Assembly (NCBI GenBank): GCA_035712985.1
Contig: DASTAE010000011.1
Span: 15,720 to 79,719, forward strand
DNA length: 64,000 nucleotides
Source of the DNA: Actinospica sp035712985
GTDB taxonomy: Bacteria > Actinomycetota > Actinomycetes > Streptomycetales > Catenulisporaceae
Direction of reading: 5' to 3'
This document shows, one piece after another, positions 26,647 through 34,651 of the stretch. A program made the position numbers and the translations under genes. Each line of letters starts with the position of its first letter. Position 1 is the first letter of the stretch. A model generated the notes under the pieces. That model searched no databases. It was not told where the DNA came from and was given only the letters and a program-made list of their open reading frames with translations.

Positions 26647-27873
26647 ATGAGCAGCGACACGGTGACAGAGACCGAGGACGCGACCCCGCGTGGCCCGCGC
26701 GCGCGATACGCCGCCGCACGGGACGGTCTGCGCAGTGTGCCGCGCAGCGCGCAGCTCGCGCTGGCCTCGCTGTTCATCGTGAACGGGGCCACGTACGTGG
26801 CTTATCCGCTGCTCGCGGTCAAGCTCGCCGACGTCGACCACCTCTCGGCCGGCCGGATCGGGCTCGTGCTGACGGCCTTCCTGGTCGCCGCGCGGCTGCT
26901 GCCGATGATCGGCGGACCGATCGCCGACCGCTACGACCCGCGCGCCGTCATGATGGTCGGCGCGATCGCCCGCGGGATCGGCTTCGTCGGGCTCGGACTG
27001 CTGCACGACCAGTGGCTCTTCCTCGGCGCGGCCGTGCTCGCCGGCTCAGGAGCGATCTTCGAGGCGCCGGTCAGCGGCCTGTTCGCCGCGCTGCCCGAAC
27101 CGACCAGGTCGCGCGCGTTCGCCCTGGAGAACGCCGTGCTCAACGCGAGCGTCATCGGCGGGCCCGCCCTCGCGGCGCTGCTGCTGCGCTTCGGCACGCA
27201 GATCCCGTTCGTGTGCAGCGGCGTGCTGTTCCTGCTGGTCTCGTTCACGGTGCTCGCGATCGAGCCGCCGGCCGAGCACTCCGACGCGGGACGCAGCGCC
27301 CTGGCTCACGCGCGGACGGCGCTGCGCAACCGGACCTTCGTGCTCTTCTGGGTGCTGATGCTGCCGTGGTGGTTCCTGTTCACGCAGCTGGGCGTGGCGC
27401 TGCCGATCCGCTCGAACGCCGTGGCCGGGGTCGGCTGGATCGCCCTGGTCTACATCGTCATGGGCGTCGCGGGACTGGCCGCGCTGCCCTTCGTCAAGAA
27501 GACGATCGACCGGATCGGCCCCCGGCGCTCCGTCGCCGTCGGCTTCCTGGCGGTCGCGGTCGGGCTCGGCTCGATCGGCTTCAGCACGAACCGCTGGTGG
27601 CTGCTGGCCTGCGTGTGCGGCTACATGTTCGGCGAGACGGCCGTGCTCTACGCCTCGCAGCTGATCATCGCGGGCTTCGCCGGCGCGCGCACCCGGGCCA
27701 GCTATTTCGGCCTGTACGCCGGTTCCTGGGCGGTCGGCGGCGGCGTCGGCAACTTCCTCGGCGCCTACCTGACCACGCAGCCGCTCACCGCGACGGCCTG
27801 GCTGGTCTTCGGCGCCGTCGGCATCGCCGGATCGGCCGCGTTCAGCGCCGTCTTCCTGACCCGCCGGGCCTGA
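26647..27873 (+). CDS. MFS transporter
   Basis: A 408-residue 12-helix major facilitator. Hydrophobic helices alternate with typical loops such as GGPIADRYDPRAVMMVGA (the loop-2/3 motif A region) and DRIGPRRSVAVGFLAV in the second half. It resembles drug/antibiotic efflux MFS proteins, but the cargo cannot be told. The ATG at 26647 is preceded by GAGG; the frame is open back to 26554 without a better start. It is divergent from the SARP gene and preceded by a SARP-type promoter; it could export the product of a neighbouring biosynthetic unit. Confidence 0.88.
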   Translation: MSSDTVTETEDATPRGPRARYAAARDGLRSVPRSAQLALASLFIVNGATYVAYPLLAVKLADVDHLSAGRIGLVLTAFLVAARLLPMIGGPIADRYDPRAVMMVGAIARGIGFVGLGLLHDQWLFLGAAVLAGSGAIFEAPVSGLFAALPEPTRSRAFALENAVLNASVIGGPALAALLLRFGTQIPFVCSGVLFLLVSFTVLAIEPPAEHSDAGRSALAHARTALRNRTFVLFWVLMLPWWFLFTQLGVALPIRSNAVAGVGWIALVYIVMGVAGLAALPFVKKTIDRIGPRRSVAVGFLAVAVGLGSIGFSTNRWWLLACVCGYMFGETAVLYASQLIIAGFAGARTRASYFGLYAGSWAVGGGVGNFLGAYLTTQPLTATAWLVFGAVGIAGSAAFSAVFLTRRA

Positions 27874-27882
27874 ACCGTTGCG

Positions 27883-28500
27883 CTACGGGATCCAGCCGGC
27901 CTCCTGCGCGATCCGGATGGCGTCCACCCGGTTGCGCGCCCCCAGCTTGATGACGATCGTGGTCAGGTAGTTGCGCACCGTCCCCTTGGACAGGTAGAGC
28001 CGCGCCGCGATGTCGGCCGGATCGGCGCCCTTGGCCGCCTCGCGCAGCACCTCGATCTCGCGCCGGGAGAGCGGATTGTCCTGCCCGTCCCAGGTCGCCA
28101 GCGCGAGCTGCGGATCGATCACCCGCTGCCCCGCGTGCAGCTTGCGGATCGCGTCGACCAGCTGCGAGGGCGGCGCGTCCTTGAGCAGGAAGCCCGCGAC
28201 CCGGGCGCTGAGGGCGCGGCGCAGCGTGCCGGGCCGGCCGAGGCTGGTCAGGATCAGCACCCGGCACTCGGGCAGCCGGCGCACCAGGTCCTCCGCCGCG
28301 CTGATCCCGTCCAGGCCGGGCAGGTCCACGTCGATGACCGCGACGTCGGGGCGGTGTTCCAGGGCCGCGGCGAGGATCTGGTCGCCGCGCTCCACATCCA
28401 CCACGACCTCGAGATCCGCCTCGAGGTCCAGCAGCGAGGCCAGCGCGACCCGCAGCATCCGCACGTCCTCAGCCAGCAGCAGCCTGATCGCCGTGGCCAC
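27883..28500 (-). CDS. NarL/FixJ-type response regulator
   Basis: A 205-residue regulator. The receiver domain (1-120) has acidic residues EDV near 11, the phospho-acceptor Asp57 in VAVIDVDLPG, and Lys in GFLLKDAPP. The C-terminal LuxR helix-turn-helix (about 140-200) reads LSRREIEVLREAAKG and YLSKGTVRNYLTTIVIKLG. It starts at GTG 28500 and overlaps the kinase gene by 32 bases, so the two are translationally coupled. The DesR-like architecture suggests membrane or cell-envelope sensing, but the signal is unknown. Confidence 0.92.
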   Translation of the reverse strand: MATAIRLLLAEDVRMLRVALASLLDLEADLEVVVDVERGDQILAAALEHRPDVAVIDVDLPGLDGISAAEDLVRRLPECRVLILTSLGRPGTLRRALSARVAGFLLKDAPPSQLVDAIRKLHAGQRVIDPQLALATWDGQDNPLSRREIEVLREAAKGADPADIAARLYLSKGTVRNYLTTIVIKLGARNRVDAIRIAQEAGWIP

Positions 28501-29662
28501 CGACTCCTCCCGTTCCGCTCCCGTCCCGCGCGCGCGGCACCTGCGCGCTGAGCCGGAACATCCGTCCCGGGCCCGCCCCCGCGGCCAGGGTCCCGCCGAC
28601 CGCGGCCAGCCGCGTGCGCAGATTTGCGAGCCCGCTGCCCGACTCGGCGAACACGTCCGCCGAGGGATCGGCCACCCCGTCGTTCGCCAGCTCGAGCAGG
28701 ATCCGCCCGTCCGTCTCGGTGGCTGTGATGATACAGCGTTGGACCTTGCTGTGTCGCAGCATGTTGGTCACGCCCTCGCGCAGCGTGGTCGCCAGCACCG
28801 TGTCCAGCGCGGGCGGCAGCGGCCCGCAGGAGATCGCCACCTCGGTGTCGATCTCCGCCGCCTCCAGGATTCCGCGCGCCGAGGCGGCCTCCGCGGCCAG
28901 CGACATCTGCCGGTAGGAGCTGGAGACCTCGCGCACGTCGGCGAGCGCCTGCCGGGAGATCTCCAGGATCTCCGCGAGCTCGGCCTGCGCCCGCTCCGGC
29001 TGCTTCTGCACCAGACGGTACGTCAGTTCGCTCTTCAACGTGATCGAGGAGAGGCTGTAGCCCAGCAGATCGTGCAGGTCGCGCGCGAAGCGCAGCCGCT
29101 CCCCGGTCACGGCGAGCTGGGCCAGCTCGCCGCGCATCGCGTACAGCTCCTCGACGAGCTGCGCCAGCCGCGTCATCCCGAAGGTGATCAGCCCGAGCAG
29201 CATCGTGGCGACGACGTAGTACCCGATCCAGTTCGCGGAGTCCTGGTAGTAGTGCGCCGCGAAGAAGTACATGCTGGCCACGGTCAAGCTGAAGTAGACC
29301 CAGGCCAGCGGCCTGCGGAAGAGCAGGAGGAACGAGCCGGCGAGGAAGCCCGCCATCCCGCCCCAGATCTCGTGCAGCGCGATGAAGGGCAGATAGGTGG
29401 CGACGGCCTGCGCCGTGAGCGAGACGGTCTTGCGGGTGACCGGCCAGCCCGGCGCGTCGGCCGAGATGTGCGTGAGCTGCAGGCCGAAGACGACGGCCAT
29501 GCACGCGACCGGCCACCAGAAGCGCGACCAGTTCCCCGGATTGTCCAGCCGCAGGTTGATCACGCCGATGAAGACGTACGAGCACAGCACGATCAGCAGG
29601 ATCCGGCGGGCCAGCCGGGGCTGCGGGACGTCGTCTCCGGCGCGTCGCGTCGGACCGGACAT
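28469..29662 (-). CDS. DesK/NarX-type sensor histidine kinase
   Basis: A 397-residue kinase. Residues about 20-165 hold five or six short hydrophobic helices with almost no extracellular loops, as in DesK-like intramembrane sensors. The HisKA_3 box is RFARDLHDLLGYSLSSITLK with His197, followed by a HATPase domain (TLREGVTNMLRHS as N-box, SGSGLANLRTRLAAVGG as G-box). Partner of the overlapping response regulator. It lies just downstream of the azole-RiPP unit in the same direction, 126 bases after the cyclodehydratase stop, so a role in that unit is possible but not shown. Confidence 0.9.
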   Translation of the reverse strand: MSGPTRRAGDDVPQPRLARRILLIVLCSYVFIGVINLRLDNPGNWSRFWWPVACMAVVFGLQLTHISADAPGWPVTRKTVSLTAQAVATYLPFIALHEIWGGMAGFLAGSFLLLFRRPLAWVYFSLTVASMYFFAAHYYQDSANWIGYYVVATMLLGLITFGMTRLAQLVEELYAMRGELAQLAVTGERLRFARDLHDLLGYSLSSITLKSELTYRLVQKQPERAQAELAEILEISRQALADVREVSSSYRQMSLAAEAASARGILEAAEIDTEVAISCGPLPPALDTVLATTLREGVTNMLRHSKVQRCIITATETDGRILLELANDGVADPSADVFAESGSGLANLRTRLAAVGGTLAAGAGPGRMFRLSAQVPRARDGSGTGGVGGHGDQAAAG

Positions 29663-29788
29663 CGAGACCCCTTCCGGGCATCATCCTGTTGTCGGCTAGC
29701 TGTTGGCTGGTCCCCCTCGGCGGTTCGTGTGATGCTACTGCTTCTCAGCGCCCGCCGATAGGGCGCACCGGCGCTCGCGGGAGAGCGC

Positions 29789-31948
29789 TCAGACCGGCAG
29801 CGGCAGCGGGTTGAGGTCCGGGTAATCCGTCGGATGCGGAAGTCGTCCCAGGTCAACGGGTACGTCGAAGAGCCGTCCCGGCGCGAGCCTGGCCCGCATC
29901 GGACGCAGCCCGGGTACCAGGACCTTGACCACCGGCATACCTAGGTCCGGGCGCGTCTGGTCCAGCGCGAGCATGTCCAGGCCGGCGCCGCTCAGCAGGG
30001 CGATCGCCCGCTCGACGTCCTCGCGCAGGTCGTCCGCACGTTGATACGCATAGGTCCGGGAAGTGGTCGCAGGCTCCTGACTCGGTCGCAGGTGATCGAA
30101 GAGTTCGCAATCCCGCGTCTGCTGTTGGCAAAGCTCCGTCACCGCACGCCGCAGCGCGATCTTCAGGTCGAAATGCGCGCCGAACCCGAGCGACGCGCCA
30201 TCGAGCGCGGCCACGACCGGCACGCCGAGATCCGTGGTCAGATCGAGCGCCCACAGCGCGCGCCCGTTCGCGTCATGGCGTCGGCGGACGCGGTCCAGCC
30301 AGGGATCGGCGAAGGATTCCAGCTCGATGCCCGGCTGCCGGGTCCGGTTGTACCACCAGACAGCGGCGGCGTCCCGTTCCACGAGCTCGAAGAAACCCTG
30401 GAGGATCGCGTCCTCCAGGCTCGCCCCGGCGGCGCGGCCGTTCGAGTCGGCGCAGAGCTGGCTGCTCGAGCCCTCACCGCCCTGGTGAAAGTACAGCGAA
30501 GCGGTCGGCAGCAGCCGGAATCCTGCGTGGGTGAGCGACCAGACAGGCGTCCACTCGCGTATCTCCTGCTCGTCGAAGGGGTCGCAGATCCAGTGCTTGT
30601 CTCCGTGCACTGCGTTCCACCGATCCCGGTCCTGGTACTGGCGCTCGTCGTAGAGCTGGTAGGTGTCGGGATGGATCGCGTCGGCACGGAGCGCGCGATA
30701 GCTTCCGCGCACGACCAGCTCGTCGCCCTGCCGATGCGCGCAGTAGTGCTCGACGGCTTCGCCGAGCGCGCCGACCTGGGCCTGCGTGGCCGTGATCCCC
30801 TTGCCGCCGCTCGGGATCCACGGCAGCAGCCGGTCCTCTGCGTGCGGCCTGACCGGCAGCGCGATCCGTCCGCCGGAGACGCAGTGCACGAACTCGCTCG
30901 CCTCCTCGTCCGGCACGAGCTCGGCGATGACTCCGGTGAGCGGATCGACGAGCCGCCGGTACCGTTCGAGTACCGATCCGGGATCGGCCGCGCGCTCGGC
31001 GCCCGGGGCCTTCGACCGGCTCTCCAGCAGTACCGGCTCGCCGGCCCGGGCTGCGACCAGCCCCGCGTCCCCGCACTCGGGGCACTGCGGCCGACGGTGC
31101 ACGGGATGCCGGATGCCGTCGAGCGTGAGCGTGTCGAAGGTGTACAAGGTCTGCTGCTCCTGCTGCCTGACCCCGGCCAGCCACTTCGCCGTTTCGAGCG
31201 CGACGAACTGCGCGGCGACGGCGCGTGCGGCCGCGATGGAGGATTCCGGCGCCTGCGCGGCGTCCCCGAGCGCCGCGCGCAATCTGAGCGCGGCGTGCCG
31301 GTGCCCGGCGAGTCGGTGGGTGAGGCAGCGCAGGCAGGGCCCGGCTCCCGGCTGGAAGATCGGGCCGATCCACGGCGCCGGGCTGCACGGCTTCGCGATC
31401 AGCCAGGGCAGCCCGCGGGCCCGCTGCCGCCGATCGATCTCGGCGACGGCGGGGGAGAGGTAGTCGTCGCAGAGCACGACGGTGAAGGCGCCGGCCGGGC
31501 CCGGCGCCGTGACGAGCGCGGGGGTCAGGCCGCCGGCCGCGCAGGCGTCGTACACCGGGGCCGGATCGAGGTCGCCGATCACGAGGAGCTCGACGCGCAC
31601 GGCGGCGACCTCGGCGGCGGCCCGGTCCCCGTCGAGGCCGGCGTGGTCCCAGTAGGCGAGGTCCGACTGCGCCGCGTGGCACGTCGCGGGCCGCGCGGCC
31701 AGCACCTCGGCCTCGTCCAGCCGCTCGACCAGGGCGTGCACCTGCTCGGCGGGCAGCAGCGGCGCCGCGTCCCGGACCAGCGCGTCCAGGGTGCGGCTGC
31801 CGTCCAGCAACGGCGCGAGAGCCTCGATCGGCCGCCCGCGCAGCGCGAGCACCCCGTGCGGCGAGATCAGATACGCCGCCTCACCCGGGATGACGGCCGC
31901 CTTCAGGTGCCGTTTGAAGCCCAGCAGGCTCTCGCGCCCTGCGGTCAT
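29789..31948 (-). CDS. fused TOMM cyclodehydratase (E1-like leader-binding domain + YcaO)
   Basis: A 719-residue enzyme that installs azolines on Cys/Ser/Thr of a RiPP precursor. The N-terminal half (about 1-320) is an E1/ThiF-like leader-binding domain with a Cys4 zinc site (Cys205/208 in PCLRC, Cys289/292 in CPEC). From about 375 comes the YcaO domain: GGKGITATQAQVGALGEAVE, SSQLCADSNGRAAGASLEDA and ELVERDAAAVWW carry the ATP and Mg2+ ligands. It ends in LPLPV, the Pro-x-Pro-x-Pro C-terminus typical of azoline-forming YcaO proteins. Its ATG follows the stop of a 54-residue ORF by four bases. No flavin dehydrogenase is adjacent, so azolines might stay unoxidised. Confidence 0.9.
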   Translation of the reverse strand: MTAGRESLLGFKRHLKAAVIPGEAAYLISPHGVLALRGRPIEALAPLLDGSRTLDALVRDAAPLLPAEQVHALVERLDEAEVLAARPATCHAAQSDLAYWDHAGLDGDRAAAEVAAVRVELLVIGDLDPAPVYDACAAGGLTPALVTAPGPAGAFTVVLCDDYLSPAVAEIDRRQRARGLPWLIAKPCSPAPWIGPIFQPGAGPCLRCLTHRLAGHRHAALRLRAALGDAAQAPESSIAAARAVAAQFVALETAKWLAGVRQQEQQTLYTFDTLTLDGIRHPVHRRPQCPECGDAGLVAARAGEPVLLESRSKAPGAERAADPGSVLERYRRLVDPLTGVIAELVPDEEASEFVHCVSGGRIALPVRPHAEDRLLPWIPSGGKGITATQAQVGALGEAVEHYCAHRQGDELVVRGSYRALRADAIHPDTYQLYDERQYQDRDRWNAVHGDKHWICDPFDEQEIREWTPVWSLTHAGFRLLPTASLYFHQGGEGSSSQLCADSNGRAAGASLEDAILQGFFELVERDAAAVWWYNRTRQPGIELESFADPWLDRVRRRHDANGRALWALDLTTDLGVPVVAALDGASLGFGAHFDLKIALRRAVTELCQQQTRDCELFDHLRPSQEPATTSRTYAYQRADDLREDVERAIALLSGAGLDMLALDQTRPDLGMPVVKVLVPGLRPMRARLAPGRLFDVPVDLGRLPHPTDYPDLNPLPLPV

Positions 31949-31952
31949 CGGC

Positions 31953-32117
31953 TCAGAACCGCCGCGCGGCGGCGGGCGTCATCAGGTCCTGGACGCACAC
32001 GCCGACGCCCCGGCCCTGCGCGCGGCGCGGGCCGTCGGCGAGGTTCTCGAGGGAGAAGTCCACCTCGGCCGTGCGCTGCGCGACGGTGCGGGTACGGGTG
32101 CTGATTCCGCTGATCAC
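31953..32117 (-). CDS. candidate azole-RiPP precursor peptide (54 residues)
   Basis: A short frame from GTG 32117 to TGA at 31953, preceded by GGAAGGGGAA, the strongest ribosome-binding site in this neighbourhood, and ending four bases before the YcaO gene's ATG. The N-terminal part is rich in Thr and Arg (MISGISTRTRTVAQRTAE), followed by VDFSLENLADG, in which F-x-L-E resembles recognition motifs of RiPP leaders. The C-terminal part reads GRGVGVCVQDLMTP and ends AAARRF, with one Cys (Cys41) and one Thr as possible azoline sites. Position, size and coupling support a substrate of the cyclodehydratase. A single Cys is unusual for this class, so an accessory small protein is the alternative. Confidence 0.65.
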   Translation of the reverse strand: MISGISTRTRTVAQRTAEVDFSLENLADGPRRAQGRGVGVCVQDLMTPAAARRF

Positions 32118-32218
32118 GTTCGTTCCCCTTCCGGTGGGTACTCACTGCGCGCCGGTCCGGTCGGAGCGGCGCTGGCAGCCATCCTGCGCCGCGCCGACCA
32201 CCACGCCCAGTGCCCTGC

Positions 32219-32270
32219 TTCACGGCCCGCATGTGAATAATTCACATCCGGCTTCGTGATCGTTTCACTG
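32219..32270. promoter_or_regulatory. candidate SARP-binding direct repeats in the divergent RiPP/SARP promoter region
   Basis: TTCACGG (32219), TTCACAT (32241), TTCGTGA (32253) and TTCACTG (32264) recur at 22, 12 and 11 bases, near multiples of one helical turn. The set lies between the precursor gene and the SARP gene. I do not see a convincing -10 box at eight bases from any of them. Confidence 0.45.
32231..32247. promoter_or_regulatory. 17-bp perfect palindrome between RiPP precursor and SARP gene
   Basis: ATGTGAAT-A-ATTCACAT, eight-base arms around one central base, AT-rich in very GC-rich DNA. It could be an operator for a dimeric regulator, or part of the TTCAC repeat array it overlaps. 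Confidence 0.6.
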
Positions 32271-32304
32271 GGCACGGCCGTCACCCGGGTGCCACGCTCG
32301 GTCC

Positions 32305-33114
32305 ATGGATGTGACAGTGCTGGGACCGGTGTCGGCGCAGGAACAGGGCAGGTCGGTCCTGCCCACCGCGGGCAAGCCGCGCCAACTGCTCGCGCTGCTC
32401 GCGCTGCGGGCCGACCACCTCGTGACCGTCGGCACGCTGATGCGCGAGGTCTGGGGCGCCAGGCCGCCGCGCAGCGCCTCCACGACCCTGCAGACCTACG
32501 TGCTCCAGGTGCGCAGGCTGCTGGCCGGCGCGGACGCCGACGCGGATCGGGCGAAGGAGATCCTGCAGACCAGGCCGGGCGGCTACCGGCTCGTGCTCCC
32601 GGCCGGCCGCGTCGACGCGTTCGAGTTCGAACGCCTCGCCGGCGCCGGTCGCAGGGCCCTGAACGCGGGTGACGACCGCACGGCCGCCGACCTGCTCGGT
32701 CGCGCGCTCGACCTGTGGCAGGGACCCGCGTTGATGGACGTGAGCCTCGGCGAGATCCTCGAACTCGAGGCGCTCTCCCTCGAGGAGTCGCGGACCTCCG
32801 TGCTGGAGAGCCGCATAGACGCCGACCTGCGCCTCGGCCGGCACAGCCAACTGATCCCCGAGTTACGGGTGCTGGCCGCGCGTGACCCGATGAACGAGTC
32901 CGTGCATCGACAGCTGATGCTCGCCTTCTACCGCTCCGGCAATGCCTGGCGAGCGCTGGAGGCGTATCACGCGCTACGTCGCACGTTGCGTGGCGAACTC
33001 GGCCTCGAACCTTCCGGATCGATGCGGCGACTGCAGCACGCGGTGCTCACCGACGCCCCTGAGCTCTCGGACGTGCGCGCCTCGTGGTCCGTCGCGCTTC
33101 CGGCCGCCGCGTGA
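32305..33114 (+). CDS. SARP-family pathway activator with a TTA codon
   Basis: A 269-residue small SARP. The winged helix spans about 1-100 (MDVTVLGPVSAQEQG, LLALLALRADHLVTVGTLM, TLQTYVLQVRRLL, GYRLVLP) and the BTAD about 105-250 (FERLAGAGRRALNAG, HRQLMLAFYRSGNAWRALEA, LRRTLRGELGLEPSG). It is divergent from the precursor/YcaO pair, the usual place for a cluster-specific activator. Leu187 is encoded by TTA (32863-32865), the rare codon that makes many Streptomyces pathway activators depend on the bldA tRNA. No Shine-Dalgarno sequence precedes the ATG, so the message may be leaderless. Confidence 0.9.
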   Translation: MDVTVLGPVSAQEQGRSVLPTAGKPRQLLALLALRADHLVTVGTLMREVWGARPPRSASTTLQTYVLQVRRLLAGADADADRAKEILQTRPGGYRLVLPAGRVDAFEFERLAGAGRRALNAGDDRTAADLLGRALDLWQGPALMDVSLGEILELEALSLEESRTSVLESRIDADLRLGRHSQLIPELRVLAARDPMNESVHRQLMLAFYRSGNAWRALEAYHALRRTLRGELGLEPSGSMRRLQHAVLTDAPELSDVRASWSVALPAAA

Positions 33115-33561
33115 TCAGGTGCCTGCGAAGCCGTTCAGCTCGACCATCTCCTTGATCGACCTCAGGTCCCAGTCGCTGATCCGGGCGAACTCGGGCTGAA
33201 GGCGGCCGATGGCCTCGGGCGCGTCGCCGATGACACGGAACTCGTATGCGACCTCGACCACGCTCTGCCACGCCCCCTGGGGCGTGACGGTCCAGCGCAC
33301 GGTCAGCTCGGTCAGCGGCGGCCTGGTCACGACGAACTCCAGGACGAGGCCCGCGGCGTTCTCGGCCGGCCTGCAGCGGCAGGTGAAGTCGGCGAGGCCC
33401 CCGCGTTCGCGCACCCAGATCCGGGCCAGCACCTCGGGCTCGCGGCCGACCAGCAGCTCGATCCGTTCGACGCGCTGGAAGAGCAGCGGCCAGGAGCTGA
33501 GGTCGCCGAGCAGGCGGGCGGCCGCGTGGGCGGGGGCCGCCACCAGGGTGGCGTACCGCAC
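33115..33561 (-). CDS. SRPBCC-family (polyketide cyclase/aromatase-like) protein
   Basis: A 148-residue helix-grip protein. The N-terminus RYATLVAAPAHAAARLLGDL then SSWPLLFQRVERIE closely follows aromatase/cyclase subunits of the SRPBCC fold, and the end DLRSIKEMVELNGF is also typical. GTG 33561 has GGGAGG six bases upstream. A GTG at 33594, overlapping the exporter's stop in GTGA, is an in-frame alternative that would couple the two genes. No polyketide synthase is nearby, so it may bind or cyclise a small intermediate of a neighbouring pathway; function unknown. Confidence 0.75.
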   Translation of the reverse strand: MRYATLVAAPAHAAARLLGDLSSWPLLFQRVERIELLVGREPEVLARIWVRERGGLADFTCRCRPAENAAGLVLEFVVTRPPLTELTVRWTVTPQGAWQSVVEVAYEFRVIGDAPEAIGRLQPEFARISDWDLRSIKEMVELNGFAGT

Positions 33562-33590
33562 CGTCGACCTCCCGCCGCTCACGATCCGGG

Positions 33591-34562
33591 TCACCGGGTC
33601 CTGCGATAGGCCGAGTACTGGATCGCCGAGACCGCGCCGGTGACCAGCACCGCGCCGAGGATCTGCGCCGCGCCGAGGCTCTGGCCGAGCCAGATCCACG
33701 CGAGCACGGCGCCGAAGGCGGGTTCGAGGCAGATGGTCAGCGCCCCGCAGGCCGCGCCGGTGCGCCCGGAGCCCCAGGCGAAGAGCACGAAGGGCAGCAG
33801 CGTGCCGAGGACGGAGACGCCGAGCACGGCGGGCAGCACCGACGCGTGCAGCAGCGCTCCGGGCAGCCCGTGCCAGAGCTCGTAGATCAGCCAGCCCGCG
33901 GCCGAGACGGCGAAGGCGAGCGCGTTGGCCTCGATCGCGCCGCGGGTGCGGGTGACGGAGTGCCCGAAGAGCGCGAAGGCCGCGACGCCGAGCGCCGTGG
34001 CCAGGCCGGCGAGCACGCCGAGGGGATCGAGCCGCGACCCGTTCGGGCCGGCCGAGCCGGCGACCAGCGCGACGCCCGGCAGGGCCACGGCCAGCCCGCC
34101 GAGGACGATCACGCTCGGCCGCACCCGGTCCCGCACCGACTCGAAGCCCACGACCAGGACCGGCGCGAGGCTCTGCAGCACCATCGCCGCCGCGACCGGC
34201 AGCAGCTTGATGGAGACGAACAGGGCCGCGTTCGCGACGCCGATGGAGATGCCGAAGCCGAGCACGGTGAAGGGGGCGCCGCGCGCGGCCGGGCCGTGCA
34301 CGCGCCCGCGGCGCCGACGACGCGCGGCCACGATGAAGCCGAGGCCGAGCGCGGTCAGGTACGTGCGCACGCTGACCAGGTCCAGCGGCTGCACGCCGCG
34401 CCGGAACAGGCCGTCGGCGAGAACCCCGCCGAGGCCCCACAGCGCGGCGGCCGCGACCACCGCGAGCACGCCGAGCCGGTAGCCGCCGCGATGCGCGGCG
34501 GCGGTGGGAAGGGTGGTGCTCTCCGCGATGGGCGCGGGGCGGGCGATCGTATCCGTGGCCAT
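33591..34562 (-). CDS. EamA/DMT-family exporter
   Basis: A 323-residue ten-helix drug/metabolite transporter with the duplicated EamA layout. The first half opens with VLAVVAAAALWGLGGVLADGLF and includes VSVRTYLTALGLG; the second half ends with CLEPAFGAVLAWIWLGQSLGAAQILGAVLV, the signature closing segment. RhaT/YdcZ-like relatives export amino acids or small metabolites. It is divergent from a CGNR regulator across a region with inverted repeats, and followed by the SRPBCC gene. It may export the product of the adjacent operon. Confidence 0.9.
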   Translation of the reverse strand: MATDTIARPAPIAESTTLPTAAAHRGGYRLGVLAVVAAAALWGLGGVLADGLFRRGVQPLDLVSVRTYLTALGLGFIVAARRRRRGRVHGPAARGAPFTVLGFGISIGVANAALFVSIKLLPVAAAMVLQSLAPVLVVGFESVRDRVRPSVIVLGGLAVALPGVALVAGSAGPNGSRLDPLGVLAGLATALGVAAFALFGHSVTRTRGAIEANALAFAVSAAGWLIYELWHGLPGALLHASVLPAVLGVSVLGTLLPFVLFAWGSGRTGAACGALTICLEPAFGAVLAWIWLGQSLGAAQILGAVLVTGAVSAIQYSAYRRTR

Positions 34563-34617
34563 GTCGTCCTCCGGGGTGGGCGGGAACGGTCCGAGCGGCT
34601 ACAGTGGTTCTAAGAAG

Positions 34618-34650
34618 TAACCTACAAAACGGTTAGGTGGTTAGTCAACC
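34618..34650. promoter_or_regulatory. inverted repeats between the EamA exporter and CGNR genes
   Basis: TAACC-N8-GGTTA (34618-34635) is followed at once by GGTT-AGTC-AACC (34639-34650), whose end is one base before the CGNR start codon. Shared GGTTA/AACC half-sites suggest a two-site operator, probably for the CGNR protein. Confidence 0.5.
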
Positions 34651-34651
34651 G

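Noticed and set aside
27883..29662. Two-component pair as definite part of the azole-RiPP cluster
   Set aside because: It is in the same direction but 126 bases away, and the architecture is a general DesK/DesR type. Position alone is not enough.
31953..32117. Lanthipeptide precursor interpretation because of the F-x-L-E motif
   Set aside because: No lanthionine dehydratase or cyclase is in the window. The coupled enzyme is an azoline-forming YcaO protein.
31945..32232. 95-codon minus frame as alternative RiPP precursor
   Set aside because: It overlaps the precursor candidate in another frame, is almost all Arg/Gly/Pro and lacks a ribosome-binding site at its start. The 54-codon GTG ORF has a strong one.
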